Source of the DNA: Bacteroidales bacterium
Lineage (GTDB): Bacteria; Bacteroidota; Bacteroidia; Bacteroidales; UBA932
DNA: 8,136 nt
NCBI GenBank assembly: GCA_016303175.1
Contig: JAEDMF010000074.1
Span: 1-8,136, forward strand
Direction: 5' to 3'
Every line of letters starts with the position of its first letter. Position 1 is the stretch's first letter. Below, piece by piece: positions 1 to 6,677 of the stretch. A program made the translations under genes and the position numbers. A model generated the notes under the pieces. It did not search any database and was not told the DNA's origin. It was given only the letters and a program-made list of their open reading frames with translations.

Positions 1-1
1 T

Positions 2-916
2 GTGACTATGGCTGACGCCGTAGTCCGTGAAATCTCCACGGCGGCCAGCATTACCGTGGACAGATCGTCCATCAAGCCTATGTCTGCCTGCAAGCTTGTG
101 ACAGTCCAGACCGAAGTGCTGGATTTGGAGCAGACCTCGAATAAATCTGCCATTCTGTTCTGCAACTGTTGTTATGCTTATAGCGTATGTAATGTATTTA
201 CCGCAGATAAAAATGGCAATCTGACTGTCCCCAATAGCGGTAGCGCCGTTACAAATGAATTTGGTCGCGAGATTCGCTCATATGACATTACAAATACAAA
301 CTTCTGGGGGGCAATGGGTACTTATAGTCCAAAACTGCTTTTCAGGTATGGCGATGACAACAAGAGAAAAGGTTGGACATCTCTGTCCGGAAACCTGGGC
401 ACGCTTTGTCAGTATAGTGATACATATGCGGAAAACAAATTTGATGATTTCCATTATACCGGTTTTGCTGATTACAAATCCTTCGGTGGACGCCGTTTCC
501 AACAGTCCATCGTGGTGGATTTGAAAGCTGCATATAATGTTGCCTCCATAGGTGTGGTGAATCGGAGACCCGGTCAAAATTATGGTGATTTGAAGGCTGT
601 ATCGTTCTACATTTCAAATGATGATGCCTTCGTTTTCGACCCTGCGTATGGTAAGGACAGGACTGATTATGACTATTCAAATTACGCAAATCCCAACCAG
701 AATAATTGGACACTCATAGCCAAGACAACTGACCTTCCGGAGTCTTCCAGTGTAGATGATATCCAATGGGTTGAAGTGCCTTATGCCCTGCTTACAAGCG
801 GAAAGGCAAAGGGCCGCTTCCTTAAGATACGTTTCCTTTCCAATCGTGGTAAGAATGGTGGAACAGGGTATAGCGCCACTAAGATATATGTGAAGCAGGC
901 TGTAAATCTTGACTGA
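2..916 (+). CDS. C-terminal part of a secreted glycan-operon protein with a discoidin-like (F5/8 type C) module
   Basis: The reading frame is open from the first complete codon of the window, so the gene almost certainly begins upstream. The GTG at position 2 is not a convincing start, and no signal peptide is visible. The last ~170 residues read like a galactose-binding/discoidin beta-sandwich: a strand with QSIVVDLKAAYNV, then GVVNRR, VSFYISND, NWTLIAK and finally GRFLKIRFLSNRG. This is the usual order of 'hydrophobic strand, binding loop, difference strand, W-x-L, RFLKI strand' in such modules. The first ~130 visible residues are not recognised. In Bacteroidales, proteins of this kind are typically surface lipoproteins or accessory glycan-binding proteins in polysaccharide utilisation loci. 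The stop lies 22 bp before the ATG of the multimodular hydrolase, so the two are probably co-transcribed. Binding rather than catalysis is inferred; no catalytic motif was seen. The ligand is unknown. Confidence 0.7.
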   Translation: MTMADAVVREISTAASITVDRSSIKPMSACKLVTVQTEVLDLEQTSNKSAILFCNCCYAYSVCNVFTADKNGNLTVPNSGSAVTNEFGREIRSYDITNTNFWGAMGTYSPKLLFRYGDDNKRKGWTSLSGNLGTLCQYSDTYAENKFDDFHYTGFADYKSFGGRRFQQSIVVDLKAAYNVASIGVVNRRPGQNYGDLKAVSFYISNDDAFVFDPAYGKDRTDYDYSNYANPNQNNWTLIAKTTDLPESSSVDDIQWVEVPYALLTSGKAKGRFLKIRFLSNRGKNGGTGYSATKIYVKQAVNLD

Positions 917-938
917 TAATCCTAGTGTTTTAAAGCAG

Positions 939-3900
939 ATGAAGAAGGCAATACAGACTATATTGTTCCTCTGTATTTTGTCTATTGGTTGCCAGGCCCG
1001 GAATTTTACAATTCTGGGCTTAGGTGATTCAATAACAGAGGGAATCGACGCTCAGGGCTCATATTTGTCCCCTTTGAAGCAGATGTTGTTTGAGCAAGGC
1101 TACGACGTGGAATTCATCGGACCGAGGTTCAGCCGCTGCGCTGATGAGGCAATACCCTGTTACGGCTGGTGCGGAAAGGATGTGGAATTCATCGACAGCA
1201 CAATTGAACAGGTATATAGCAGATACCCTGCTGACATAGTGCTTTTCCATTCCGGCCACAATCACGATGCCGGGACCAAGCCGGTAAAGGGAATGATAAG
1301 GGCGTATAAGTCGGTTATCGGGAAAATCCGGAAAATCAATCCTAATGCGATTGTTCTTGTAGCCGAGGTGATACCGTCCGGCAAACTTCCAAAGTACTCC
1401 TATATCCCCGAGTTGAACCGGGAAATCGTCAAGCTGGTGGCCGGATACCGGGACGGAAAGGTTATCGCCGTGGATATTGCTTCGCATTACAACTGGCAGA
1501 GGCTCAATGTGGCAGATAAGGTTCATCCCAATGCGGAAGGCAGGAAATGGATTGCAGAGTGCTGGAATAGGGCCCTGAAGGATATCTTGGGAACTCCGTC
1601 TTTTGCTTCGGTGAAGGTGACATCTTTCAATCTCGTTCCGTCCGAGGCGTCAGGCGCTCCCAATTATTATTGTACTTGGAACACTCAGGGAGCTTATTCC
1701 GGCTATCAGGATATACGCAGCCAGATGACGGAGGAGAATATTTTCGGCAAGGGCCCCGGTCAGGGGTGGATTGAATTCTTCCCGAAAGTGCGCAAGGACC
1801 TTTACTTTTTGCTTGATGACTCGTGGGACATTCCGGCCAATGCCAACAGCGGATATGGTCGTGATGAGGTCGATACCACGAGATTTCCTTCCATTACCGG
1901 TTCAGCTCAGGAAAGGATGCAGAAACTTTCGGACAAGGTCAAAGCGAAAGGCTGGAAGGGCCTCGGACTTTGGGTGGCTGCCCATGAGGACCCCGCTACT
2001 ACGTTGTCGGCGGATGAATTCTGGACAGACAGGCTTTCTGTGTTCGGTAAGGCCGGAGTAGGGTATTTGAAGGTGGATTGGGGCAAGAAGGAGCACGATG
2101 CTGCATATCGCAGGAATATGACTGCTCTCGGCAAGAAATGTGCTCCCGATTTGTGGATTGAACACGCTCCCTGCATCGGACCCACTCCTACTGAGAACCT
2201 CCGTCCGTATGTTACTTTCAGTGACGTGTACAGGACATACGATGTGGATGATGTGATTTCGGTTCCGTTGACGATTGACCGTGTTTCGCGTATGCTTGCT
2301 CTTTCTGCCGAGGAAGGGGTTAAGGGGCTTGTCAATTGCGAGGACGAGGCTTATATTGCAGCCGGATTGGGGTGCACAGTCGGTGTTATGCGCCATCCCT
2401 TGCTGAATGTCAGCGGAAATGATTTGAAAACAATATCTGAATCGAAGTACAAGGACGTGTACCTCAGGCTTGATGAGATTGTCAGGGCGGTAAGGTGGAA
2501 CAGGATAGCCGAACCGTTCGGAGTAAAAGCGGATGTTGTGATTGATAATCACCGTTTTACGGACAAGTGGATATACGGCAAAGGAGAGTCCTGGGTCAAG
2601 CATGAAATCGGGGAAACTGTGCAGGCCAGCGCTCCCGCCAGGGTAAGCCGCAATATGCCTGTTCCGGAGACGGATGATGTATCTGACGAGTGCCCGTATC
2701 TGTTATGCAGCAGGTATCCCGGCGGAGCCACTGCTGTTTCCGCGCTCCCCCGCAGAATAGGACGCGAAAGGATAGCCAAGGCAGTGAACGTCAGCATTGA
2801 CATGGATGATATCTGCAAACCAGTCGGTGTGTTTGGTGTATTCGGGTCGCTGACACTTAAGATTGAAGGCCTTGAGGGCAGAACGTTCAGGGTTCTTGCT
2901 CAGGATCTGGCGGGAGACAGGGCAGTGGATATTTCAAGAGCCGTGGAAATTACCGGCAAGGGTATGGTCATTCCCGGGGAGGTTCTGAACCGTGTCGGTA
3001 CGATGGCGGCTTCCGCAGGGGACATCTCGGCGCCCGGTACATTGATATGCGTTTATGATGCGTCCCAAAGATGGACAGAAGAGCAGGCGAATGCCTGGAG
3101 TGCGGCGCAGCCTTGGTTCTCGGGAGTGAATTATATTCCCTACAATGCTGTCAATCAGATTGAAATGTGGAGCGCTGATACTTTTGACATCAAGCGGATT
3201 GACAAGGAACTCGGATGGGCGGAAGAGCTTGGTTTCAATACTCTGAGGGTTTTCCTCAGCAGTGTCGTCTGGCAGAATGATCCCTCAGGTCTGAAGGAGC
3301 GTATGTCCATTTTCCTGGACGTCTGCAGAAATCACGGCATCCGTCCGATGTTTGTATTTTTCGATGATTGCTGGGAGGCGGAATCCGCTTATGGACAGCA
3401 GCCTGCACCTAAGGTCGGAGTTCATAATTCCGGCTGGGTCAGGGATCCTTCCATGTCCTTGCGCCGCAATCGGGACAGTCTGTACAGCTTGGCAGAAGGT
3501 TATTTGACTGATATTCTGACGGAATTTGCAGAGGATGACCGTATTCTGATGTGGGACTTGTTCAATGAGCCCGGAGGAAATCAGCTTGGTACACAAAGCC
3601 TCCCGTTGGTAAAGAAGGTGTTTGAAATTGCCCGCAAATGTCGTCCCAGTCAGCCGCTGACCAGCGGTATCTGGATGCTCAACAAAGCGTACGCGCCGCT
3701 CAATTCATTCCAACTTCAGAATTCGGACGTCATCAGTTATCATTGCTATGCCCCTGAGGATGTCCACGCAGCTGAGATCAAGCACCTTCAGGTCTTCAAT
3801 CGTCCTATGTTCTGTACGGAGTATATGGCCCGCACGAAGAACAGCCTTTTCTCGACGATTATGCCGCTTTTGAAGAAAAACAATGTCGGAGCAATCAATT

Positions 3901-4061
3901 GGGGACTGGTGGACGGCAAGACGAATACAAAATATTCGTGGGAGGAAGCCCGCCCGGACGGCAGTGAGCCCGACTTGTGGTTTCACGACATTCTTCGTGC
4001 CGATGGCATCCCGTACAAGGCAGAAGAAGTCGAACTTATCAAGAAATTGAATACCCGGTAG
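939..4061 (+). CDS. Exported three-module carbohydrate-active enzyme: SGNH esterase + clan GH-D-like hydrolase + clan GH-A (GH5-like) hydrolase
   Basis: The chosen start is ATG 939, because it opens directly onto a signal peptide (MKKAIQTILFLCILSIGC). A TTG at 909 would place ten polar residues before it and overlap the upstream stop. Cleavage could be by signal peptidase I after CQA, or at Cys18 if SIGC serves as an imperfect lipobox. Module 1 (about 25-220) is an SGNH hydrolase: GDS with Ser31, the G-H-N block with Gly106 and Asn108, and D-x-x-H with Asp193 and His196. It is probably a glycan deacetylase-type esterase. Module 2 (about 228-705) looks like clan GH-D (GH27/GH36): LLDDSW at 291-296, GLGLW near 341-345, KVDW with candidate nucleophile Asp380, and YRTYD with candidate acid/base Asp435, followed by a beta-rich tail. 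Module 3 (about 711-1035) is a GH5-like barrel with acid/base Glu877 (FNEP) and nucleophile Glu961 (CTEY). It acts in the periplasm or at the cell surface. The substrate is not identifiable. The length suits an intact three-module protein. Confidence 0.85.
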   Translation: MKKAIQTILFLCILSIGCQARNFTILGLGDSITEGIDAQGSYLSPLKQMLFEQGYDVEFIGPRFSRCADEAIPCYGWCGKDVEFIDSTIEQVYSRYPADIVLFHSGHNHDAGTKPVKGMIRAYKSVIGKIRKINPNAIVLVAEVIPSGKLPKYSYIPELNREIVKLVAGYRDGKVIAVDIASHYNWQRLNVADKVHPNAEGRKWIAECWNRALKDILGTPSFASVKVTSFNLVPSEASGAPNYYCTWNTQGAYSGYQDIRSQMTEENIFGKGPGQGWIEFFPKVRKDLYFLLDDSWDIPANANSGYGRDEVDTTRFPSITGSAQERMQKLSDKVKAKGWKGLGLWVAAHEDPATTLSADEFWTDRLSVFGKAGVGYLKVDWGKKEHDAAYRRNMTALGKKCAPDLWIEHAPCIGPTPTENLRPYVTFSDVYRTYDVDDVISVPLTIDRVSRMLALSAEEGVKGLVNCEDEAYIAAGLGCTVGVMRHPLLNVSGNDLKTISESKYKDVYLRLDEIVRAVRWNRIAEPFGVKADVVIDNHRFTDKWIYGKGESWVKHEIGETVQASAPARVSRNMPVPETDDVSDECPYLLCSRYPGGATAVSALPRRIGRERIAKAVNVSIDMDDICKPVGVFGVFGSLTLKIEGLEGRTFRVLAQDLAGDRAVDISRAVEITGKGMVIPGEVLNRVGTMAASAGDISAPGTLICVYDASQRWTEEQANAWSAAQPWFSGVNYIPYNAVNQIEMWSADTFDIKRIDKELGWAEELGFNTLRVFLSSVVWQNDPSGLKERMSIFLDVCRNHGIRPMFVFFDDCWEAESAYGQQPAPKVGVHNSGWVRDPSMSLRRNRDSLYSLAEGYLTDILTEFAEDDRILMWDLFNEPGGNQLGTQSLPLVKKVFEIARKCRPSQPLTSGIWMLNKAYAPLNSFQLQNSDVISYHCYAPEDVHAAEIKHLQVFNRPMFCTEYMARTKNSLFSTIMPLLKKNNVGAINWGLVDGKTNTKYSWEEARPDGSEPDLWFHDILRADGIPYKAEEVELIKKLNTR

Positions 4062-4062
4062 T

Positions 4063-4093
4063 ATTGCAGAATGAAATATATTTTGTAAGTTTG
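4063..4093 (+). promoter_or_regulatory. Bacteroidetes-type promoter for ddh
   Basis: TAAGTTTG at 4086-4093 matches the Bacteroidetes -7 consensus TAnnTTTG exactly. ATTG at 4063-4066 lies 19 bp upstream, where the -33 TTTG box is expected. Transcription would start near 4100 and leave a leader of roughly 25 nt. A small GCCGG/CCGGT hairpin (4097-4101 with 4110-4114) sits at the start of the leader. No Shine-Dalgarno sequence precedes the ddh ATG, which is usual in this phylum. This suggests that ddh is transcribed independently of the hydrolase operon upstream. Confidence 0.6.
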
Positions 4094-4124
4094 CAGGCCG
4101 GATTTCAAACCGGTATCTTGAACT

Positions 4125-5024
4125 ATGACAAAAATTAAAGTTGCAATCGTCGGGTACGGCAATATCGGCCGTTATACTCTTGAAGCAGTGGAGGCTGCGC
4201 CGGATATGGAATGTGTGGGCATAGTGCGCCGCAATCCTTCCTCCTGCTACTGCCCTGAACTTGCCGCATACAAGGTGGTTTCCGATGTCTCTGAACTGGG
4301 CAAGGTGGACGTTGCCATTCTGGCCACACCATCCCGCAAGGTGGAGGAAACCGCCCTCAAGTATCTCGCGCTGGGCATCAACACGGTTGACAGCTTTGAT
4401 ATCCACAGCCAGATTGTGGACCTGCGCAGGACTTTGGGCAGACAGGCTGAGCAGAGCGGTGCCGTGAGCATCATTTCCGCCGGCTGGGATCCGGGCAGTG
4501 ATTCGGTTGTCCGCTCCCTGCTTCAGGCAGTGGCCCCCAAGGGCATAACCTACACCAACTTCGGTCCCGGCCGTTCTATGGGACATTCCGTAGCAGCCAG
4601 AGCCATAGAGGGCGTAAAGGATGCTCTCAGTATGACCATACCCGTAGGCACAGGGATACATCGCAGAATGGTCTATGTGGAGCTTGAAGAGGGCGCTGAT
4701 TTTGACAAGGTGGCAGCCGCCATCAAGTCAGATGCCTATTTCGCCTCCGACGAGACTCACGTGATACGGGTTGACAGCGTTGCTGACATCAATGATGTGG
4801 GTCATGGTGTGAACCTTGTGCGCAAGGGCGTTTCCGGCCAGACTCATAATCAGATGTTCGAGTTCAATATGAAGATCAACAATCCCGCTTTAACGGCGCA
4901 GGTGCTGGTTTGCGTGGCTCGCGCCTCAATGCGCCAGAAGCCGGGTTGTTATACTATGATAGAAATCCCCGTCATTGATATGCTCGAGGGCGACAGGGAA
5001 GAGAATATCCGCCATTTGGTTTAG
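4125..5024 (+). CDS. ddh: meso-diaminopimelate D-dehydrogenase
   Basis: This cytoplasmic enzyme catalyses reversible NADPH-dependent reductive amination of L-2-amino-6-oxopimelate to meso-diaminopimelate. It gives a one-step route to the peptidoglycan cross-linking residue and to lysine, bypassing the acylated intermediates. The N-terminus is a Rossmann fold with GYGNIGR (10-16) following a KVAIVG strand. Downstream are ATPS (67-70), TVDSFDIH (87-94), SAGWDPG (118-124) and GPGRSMGHS (147-155). The last two are family signatures forming the dinucleotide/substrate pocket; the Asp of WDPG corresponds to a substrate-binding Asp known in the Corynebacterium enzyme. The 299-residue length is typical of the shorter Bacteroidales form. 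The ATG start places the Rossmann strand immediately at the N-terminus, with a promoter about 30 bp upstream. The gene appears monocistronic, with a tRNA following 57 bp later. Nothing looks damaged. Confidence 0.95.
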   Translation: MTKIKVAIVGYGNIGRYTLEAVEAAPDMECVGIVRRNPSSCYCPELAAYKVVSDVSELGKVDVAILATPSRKVEETALKYLALGINTVDSFDIHSQIVDLRRTLGRQAEQSGAVSIISAGWDPGSDSVVRSLLQAVAPKGITYTNFGPGRSMGHSVAARAIEGVKDALSMTIPVGTGIHRRMVYVELEEGADFDKVAAAIKSDAYFASDETHVIRVDSVADINDVGHGVNLVRKGVSGQTHNQMFEFNMKINNPALTAQVLVCVARASMRQKPGCYTMIEIPVIDMLEGDREENIRHLV

Positions 5025-5081
5025 GAATCTTTATTGACCCCAAGCACTTCGATTGTCAGAAGATTGAAATATTCATAGCAA

Positions 5082-5156
5082 GCCCCCCTAGTTTAATGGA
5101 TAAAATTTAGGATTCCGGTTCCTACGATAGGCGTTCGATTCGCCTGGGGGGTACCA
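5082..5156 (+). tRNA. tRNA-Arg (anticodon CCG)
   Basis: The cloverleaf folds by hand. The acceptor stem is GCCCCCC (5082-5088) with GGGGGGT, closed by a G-U pair, then discriminator A and an encoded CCA. The D stem is GTTT/AAAT with GG in its loop. The anticodon stem is TAGGA (5108-5112) with TCCTA around loop TTCCGGT (5113-5119), giving anticodon CCG at 5115-5117, which reads the arginine codon CGG. The T stem is AGGCG/CGCCT with loop TTCGATT. The total is 75 nt including CCA. It stands alone between ddh and a large hairpin. No strong separate promoter was seen, so it may have its own weak one or be read from ddh. Confidence 0.93.
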
Positions 5157-5173
5157 AGTTATCACTATAACAT

Positions 5174-5223
5174 TTTCGCCTGAATTGGCCTGCAACATCG
5201 CAAGCAGGGTAATTCAGGCGAAA
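5174..5223. terminator. Perfect 13-bp inverted repeat between convergent units, probable terminator
   Basis: The arm at 5174-5186 (TTTCGCCTGAATT) is perfectly complementary to 5211-5223. An inner CCTGC/GCAGG helix in the loop extends the stem after a GU pair and a mismatch. It lies 17 bp past the tRNA-Arg and 80 bp before the stop codon of the convergent membrane-protein gene, the expected place for a shared terminator. The + strand runs into ATTTATT, a weak U-rich tail; the - strand has no clear U tract. Termination is therefore inferred from position and stem strength, not from a classical tail. Confidence 0.55.
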
Positions 5224-5303
5224 TTTATTCAAACTCAAGTTCCGCAGTCCTTAATTATCTATTATCTTGAGGGTTGTGCGGCTTGCGAAACTTAAGTTTC
5301 AAA

Positions 5304-5867
5304 TTATTGCTCATCAATCCAGGGATTGTCGTTCAATTTCCTTTCAAAGCGGTTGATGGCGAAGATGGCCGTGAAATAGACAGTGCCGATGAGTATCAGT
5401 CCTATGCCCACGCAGAGGCTGAGGGTTTTGCCGCCGACTCCGGGAACGCTGAACGAGAGGAAGCCGAGTATTGTGGACGCGATGCCGAGGATGAGGTTTG
5501 CCCACCAGAGTTTGAAACCTACCTTTCTGTAGTCAAAGGAGCGTATGGCGAGGTTGGCTCCCTCAATGATGAGGAAGAGGGCAAATATGATGGGCATAAT
5601 GGCCGCCAGGGCAAGGTCGTGCCTGAGGAAAAGTATACCTATGATAATCTGAAGGATAGATGAAAGCAGGATGCTGCCGCTCTGGGGGAAATAAGATTTG
5701 AGCCTTATCCAGTTCAGGAGAGTTGAAATGCCTGAAACAAGGGTGAGAAGCCCGATTATCCATGCCAGTGAGATAACAGTTGAGAGGGGATTGCACAGGC
5801 AAATGATGCCTAGGGCTACCAGCGCTGCGCCGGTGATGCCCATATAAATTTTTCTGCTGGGTAACAT
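5304..5867 (-). CDS. HdeD-like (DUF308) six-helix membrane protein
   Basis: The 187-residue product is almost entirely hydrophobic. Six probable membrane helices lie at about 7-25, 29-50, 63-81, 84-104, 119-139 and 148-171, arranged as three hairpins. Short basic loops (RKIY, RLKSYF, RSFDYRK) and a charged cytoplasmic-type tail (NRFERKLNDNPWIDEQ) flank them. The pattern of glycines in paired helices (GITGAALVALGIICL, IIIGILFL, ANLILGIASTILGFL) is typical of the HdeD/DUF308 family, best known from E. coli HdeD in acid stress. The biochemical role of such proteins is not established, so no pathway is assigned. The ATG at 5867 starts directly before the first helix. The gene is transcribed towards the tRNA-Arg and appears to be a single-gene unit. 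Its promoter is unclear: TTTG then TATAAACA about 20 bp later, on the - strand upstream, is only a partial match. Confidence 0.8.
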   Translation of the reverse strand: MLPSRKIYMGITGAALVALGIICLCNPLSTVISLAWIIGLLTLVSGISTLLNWIRLKSYFPQSGSILLSSILQIIIGILFLRHDLALAAIMPIIFALFLIIEGANLAIRSFDYRKVGFKLWWANLILGIASTILGFLSFSVPGVGGKTLSLCVGIGLILIGTVYFTAIFAINRFERKLNDNPWIDEQ

Positions 5868-6019
5868 AATGTTATGTAAATGTTTATAATTCCACGGCGT
5901 CTGTTTACAAAACGCCCTTTTCTAAATAATCCGGACAGGAAGCTTCAAACTGTGTGCCATACTGTGCCGGATTGCCTTTGTCAAGCAATTATAAGTGTTG
6001 CCGCTTTCGTCAGCTTTCA

Positions 6020-6051
6020 CCTGAGTTATGAATAACTACTTATAACTCAGG
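6020..6051. promoter_or_regulatory. Perfect 10-bp dyad, possible operator or weak terminator
   Basis: CCTGAGTTAT at 6020-6029 is perfectly complementary to ATAACTCAGG at 6042-6051, with a 12-nt loop. The loop carries another ATAACT, so AGTTAT-GA-ATAACT forms a second, tighter dyad with the left arm. The site sits between two divergent transcription units. No U tract follows on either strand, so a protein-binding site is at least as likely as a terminator. No regulator gene is adjacent. Confidence 0.35.
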
Positions 6052-6126
6052 CTCATCGTTCAGAATCATGGCCACGAAAAAATGGATGAAAGAACCAAAA
6101 ACAGAAACAAATATCAGAAAAATGAA

Positions 6127-6134
6127 TACCTTTG
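6127..6134 (+). promoter_or_regulatory. -7 element (TACCTTTG) of a Bacteroidetes-type promoter for the dtd unit
   Basis: TACCTTTG fits TAnnTTTG exactly. No good -33 TTTG box is present 19-21 bp upstream, where the sequence is A-rich, so the call rests on the -7 element alone. Transcription would begin near 6141, exactly where the phosphatase fossil begins, leaving a leader of about 80 nt before dtd. Confidence 0.45.
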
Positions 6135-6140
6135 CAAACA

Positions 6141-6224
6141 GACCCGTGGTACACCGGTGATTTCGAAACGGCCTTTCAGGATATTCTCGAAGGCTTTGAG
6201 GCAATGTTAAGATTACCGCTATGA
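6141..6224 (+). pseudogene. C-terminal fossil of a low-molecular-weight protein-tyrosine phosphatase
   Basis: In this frame 27 codons read DPWYTG, then DFETAFQDILEGFEAMLRLPL split over two helical turns, then TGA. Low-molecular-weight phosphatases end with a D-P-[YW]-Y loop carrying the general-acid Asp, followed by a helix such as the human DPYY...DFETVYQ and a C-terminal amphipathic helix. The match in order and spacing is clear. An in-frame TGA lies at 6123-6125 and there is no ATG or GTG between it and the conserved part. The catalytic C-x5-R loop would lie about 350 bp upstream, inside the HdeD-like gene, and is absent. The fragment is therefore a truncated remnant. Its TGA overlaps the dtd ATG (ATGA), the form of coupling expected in an intact operon, so a phosphatase-dtd gene pair probably existed before a deletion. 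The similarity is judged by memory of the family, not by alignment. Confidence 0.6.
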
Positions 6225-6673
6225 GACTTGTAATACAGAGAGTAAAGGAAGCATCCGTCACTATTGATGGGAAAGTCGTATCGGCCATTGGGCAGGGGTT
6301 GTTCATTCTTGTCGGAGTTGAGAATGGTGATACTGAGGCTGATATGGAATGGCTGGCAGCGAAGGCTGCCGGGCTTCGAATATTCAACGACGAAGAGGGC
6401 GTGATGAACCGCAGTGTGGTAGACATTGATGGACAGCTGCTCGCTGTATCTCAATTTACTCTTACGGCTTCCACGAAGAAGGGTAATCGTCCGTCCTATA
6501 TCCGGGCGGCGGGGCACGACCTGGCCGTTCCTTTGTATGACAAGTTTTGCGTGCGTCTCTCAGAAATCGCAGGCAGGACTGTTCAGAAAGGGGTTTTCGG
6601 AGCGGATATGCAGTGCGCCCTTGTCAATGACGGTCCGGTGACAATCATAATCGATTCACGAATAAAGGAATAA
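6221..6673 (+). CDS. dtd: D-aminoacyl-tRNA deacylase
   Basis: Dtd hydrolyses the ester bond of D-aminoacyl-tRNAs (classically D-Tyr-tRNA), and also Gly-tRNA(Ala), as a chirality proofreading step of translation in the cytoplasm. It works as a homodimer. The start MRLVIQRVKEASVTIDG is the family's canonical N-terminus. SQFTL is at 77-81 and NDGPVT begins at 136, with the Gly138-Pro139 pair forming the cross-subunit cis-Pro motif that excludes L-substrates. RPSYIRAA and the GVFGADMQ strand are also typical. The 150-residue length is normal. The ATG overlaps the stop of the phosphatase fossil, and a TonB-like gene follows 4 bp after the stop, so a two-gene transcript from the promoter near 6130 is likely. 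Nothing looks damaged. Confidence 0.96.
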   Translation: MRLVIQRVKEASVTIDGKVVSAIGQGLFILVGVENGDTEADMEWLAAKAAGLRIFNDEEGVMNRSVVDIDGQLLAVSQFTLTASTKKGNRPSYIRAAGHDLAVPLYDKFCVRLSEIAGRTVQKGVFGADMQCALVNDGPVTIIIDSRIKE

Positions 6674-6677
6674 TACT

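Larger units (their letters stand above)
5868..6140. other. Divergent intergenic region without a convincing gene
   Basis: This stretch separates the HdeD-like gene (leftward) from the dtd unit (rightward) and must hold both promoters. It contains the 6020-6051 dyad and the 6127-6134 promoter element, annotated separately, and an A-rich segment around 6075-6126. A 42-codon frame from ATG 6082 to the stop at 6208-6210 is very basic and reads through the phosphatase fossil in the wrong frame, so it is not called as a gene. No RNA gene was recognised. Confidence 0.5.

Noticed and set aside
909..938. Earlier TTG start for the three-module enzyme
   Set aside because: It would put ten polar residues in front of a standard signal peptide and overlap the upstream stop. 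ATG 939 begins directly with MKK and a hydrophobic core.
1902..2603. 233-codon open frame on the - strand inside the hydrolase gene
   Set aside because: It is fully antisense to the middle catalytic module, whose motifs are clear on the + strand. It has no recognisable domain and no start context.
3705..4661. 318-codon open frame on the - strand across the end of the hydrolase gene and the start of ddh
   Set aside because: It lies antisense to two well-supported genes, spans their intergenic promoter, and its translation is rich in His, Gly and Arg without any recognisable domain. It is a by-product of codon usage on the coding strand.
6082..6210. 42-codon + strand frame beginning with ATG upstream of dtd
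   Set aside because: It crosses the promoter -7 element and reads the phosphatase fossil in the wrong frame. It is extremely basic and has no recognisable similarity.
6040..6426. 128-codon open frame on the - strand ending in a hydrophobic segment
   Set aside because: Most of it is antisense to dtd. The hydrophobic tail is simply the complement of the A-rich stretch near 6075-6126, which gives Phe, Leu and Ile codons.
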